From NCBI GenBank assembly GCA_002715545.1, contig PAZI01000035.1:7747-16435 (forward strand): DNA of 8,689 nt. The letters run 5' to 3'. Each line of letters begins with the position of its first letter. Position 1 is the first letter of the stretch. The notes under the pieces were generated by a model, which searched no databases, had not been told where the DNA came from, and worked only from the letters and a program-made list of their open reading frames with translations. Below, one piece after another: positions 7,206 to 8,689 of this stretch. Both the position numbers and the translations under genes were made by a program. The DNA comes from Methanobacteriota archaeon. Its GTDB lineage: Archaea; Thermoplasmatota; Poseidoniia; Poseidoniales; SP79.

Positions 7206-8689
7206 TAATGCTTCACAATCTCGTTGGGATCATCACCGGATTCGATACTGAATTCACCCTGGTCTGATGGGAAGACCTCGTCCAACATAGCTGCCTCATC
7301 CTCATCGATATAGCCATCATCGAGCACTGCAAGGATTTCCTGACGCTTCTCCTTACCCAGATCGAGATGATCCATTGCTCTGGTGATGATACGCATCTCA
7401 GTGTCATTCGGTACACAACGCTGATCCTTATGGGCAACATCGAAGGCTGCACGGGCAGCGACAAGGTATGCCTCGGTCTCGGTGATGCCAAGCTCACTCA
7501 TGTAGCGAGTGATGGTCTTCTGCTCAGCGCGGGAGAAACTACCATCCTCTAGGGCATCTTGATAGATTTCACGTAACGAGCGAACACGCTCTTGCATCAG
7601 AACGCCGATTGGACGAGTAGCCTCGATATTCTCAAAGACAATCTTGAGGATGACTGTTACTGGAGCTGAGAGAATCATACCGATTGGTCCCCAAATCAAG
7701 CCACCATAGGCAAAGGCGAGTAACAAGAGAACTGGGCTTACATCGAGTTTGTTTCCAGTCCACTTGGTCTCAATTACCGAACCCCAAAGCTGCTGATTGA
7801 TAGCAATCAGTGAGGTTACAACTACGCCAGATACCACTTGACTGACTTCAATGACGAAAAAGAAGTTTCCAGGTACCAAGAATGAGAGGACAATTGGAGG
7901 CACTGAGGCTACTAATGAACCTACATATGGAACATAATTGAACAAAAATGCGATTAATCCCCAAACGAACCAAAGGGGTACTCCGAACAGCAAGCAAATG
8001 GCACTGGTACAGATTCCTGTTCCAAGACTAACATTGGTCTTTGTTCCAAGATAAGCATTGATGCTCGTCTCAATCTGTTTTGATACTGCAACAACTTGAA
8101 GGGCGCGCTGAGATGGAAAGGCCCTCGCAACACGTGATTCAAGCAAAGGCACCTCATAGATGATGAACGCGAGGAAGAGAATCATGGTCAATGTAGAGAA
8201 TACCGCGCCACCGGCTGCTCCAATAAAGTCAGCCTGCATTGCAGGAGTAATGATTGCGTCAAGCGAGTTGTAGTCGCTAACGTTAATGACACCTCGGTCA
8301 TTTGCCCAAGTCACAATGCTCTCAAAGTTCTTTGTCAATTCATTGCGAGCTACGTCATCTGACACCCAAGACTGGATATTCCAGATGGCTGCAACAAAGA
8401 CTAGGCCAACAAGTGCCACGAAGCCGATGACTGCGAAAAAATAACTCAAGCCCATTCCAAAGGGAGTACGGGCGTACAACCATATCGCAACAGGTTTGAG
8501 TATGAAATAGACCAGAAGGGCCATGAGGAAAGGCTGGAACACTTCTGCAAGAGCATCAAGAGCCACCCCCACAACAAACAGAATCACTGCAACGTTAGCT
8601 ATCACGGGGACTCGCTGCTTCAGAAGAGACTGCATCTCATCCGAAAAGAAGGGGCCATCAAGACTCAGGTACTCTTTTTCGACGACCTC
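7205..8689 (-). CDS. AI-2E/PerM-family membrane transporter with C-terminal TerB-like repeats, 5' end probably beyond window
   Basis: AI-2E family (PF01594) proteins are multi-pass permease-like proteins; members have been linked to autoinducer-2 export or Na+/H+ antiport, and the substrate here is unknown. Counting from the Met codon at 8635-8633 (476 residues), hydrophobic pairs at ~10-52 and 62-88 precede a soluble loop (~90-135). The later helices carry the family signatures FNYVPYVGSLVASVPPIVL (232-250) and PVLLLLAFAYGGLIWGPIGM (301-320). A cytoplasmic tail (~340-476), not part of the core family, has internal helical repeats: ITRYMSELGI (375-384) and ITRAMDHLDL (417-426). DG-type acidic turns (EDGSFSRAE, DDGYIDEDE) resemble TerB or degenerate EF-hand motifs. 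The frame continues without a stop past that Met to the window end (reading EVVEKEYLSLDGPFFSDE), and no good Shine-Dalgarno sequence precedes the Met. I therefore treat the gene as 5'-partial; the Met at 8635 remains possible. The 137-residue gene follows at once. Confidence 0.88.
   Translation of the reverse strand, partial: EVVEKEYLSLDGPFFSDEMQSLLKQRVPVIANVAVILFVVGVALDALAEVFQPFLMALLVYFILKPVAIWLYARTPFGMGLSYFFAVIGFVALVGLVFVAAIWNIQSWVSDDVARNELTKNFESIVTWANDRGVINVSDYNSLDAIITPAMQADFIGAAGGAVFSTLTMILFLAFIIYEVPLLESRVARAFPSQRALQVVAVSKQIETSINAYLGTKTNVSLGTGICTSAICLLFGVPLWFVWGLIAFLFNYVPYVGSLVASVPPIVLSFLVPGNFFFVIEVSQVVSGVVVTSLIAINQQLWGSVIETKWTGNKLDVSPVLLLLAFAYGGLIWGPIGMILSAPVTVILKIVFENIEATRPIGVLMQERVRSLREIYQDALEDGSFSRAEQKTITRYMSELGITETEAYLVAARAAFDVAHKDQRCVPNDTEMRIITRAMDHLDLGKEKRQEILAVLDDGYIDEDEAAMLDEVFPSDQGEFSIESGDDPNEIVKH

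Overview
The window looks like chromosomal DNA of an archaeon. The strongest sign is a full-length Pelota (aPelota/Dom34) gene, a family confined to archaea and eukaryotes. It sits beside formate-tetrahydrofolate ligase, a surface protein with cadherin-like modules and a PGF-CTERM-like C-terminus, and tightly packed genes. Together these suggest a folate-using member of the Thermoplasmatota, for example Marine Group II (Poseidoniia). That placement is inference from gene content; no rRNA or tRNA gene is present. I see no insertion sequence, CRISPR array, integrase or phage gene, and no gene-free stretch longer than about 140 bases.

Layout. Positions 1-1313 (+) hold two membrane-protein genes: the C-terminal part of a multi-pass protein cut by the window edge, then a single-pass protein with an acidic outer domain. 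The second gene's Shine-Dalgarno sequence overlaps the first gene's stop codon, so the two are probably coupled. Positions 1329-3842 (-) hold a large exported protein converging on that pair: signal peptide, alpha/beta-hydrolase-like domain whose nucleophile position is Gly instead of Ser, about four cadherin-like modules, and a C-terminal membrane anchor or sorting signal. A perfect 10-bp hairpin lies where these convergent genes end.

A divergent intergenic region of about 140 bases separates this gene from formate-tetrahydrofolate ligase (3981-5695, +). The ligase is complete in content but broken into two frames by one missing G in a G run at 4295-4299. Pelota follows 37 bases downstream (5733-6785, +). 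Its stop overlaps that of a convergent gene for a small Met-rich, Cys-free unknown protein (6782-7195, -). That gene starts immediately after an AI-2E/PerM-family transporter (7205 to the window end, -), whose cytoplasmic tail carries tandem helical TerB-like repeats.

How the genes relate. The ligase feeds one-carbon units into the folate pool and Pelota rescues stalled ribosomes; their adjacency is probably only co-transcription. The transporter and the 137-residue protein form a likely two-gene unit. The surface-protein and membrane-pair genes suggest envelope functions with no assigned role. No complete new defence or mobile system is visible. The most notable items are the broken ligase frame, the apparently inactive hydrolase-cadherin surface protein, and the transporter with its repeat tail and tightly linked unknown partner.
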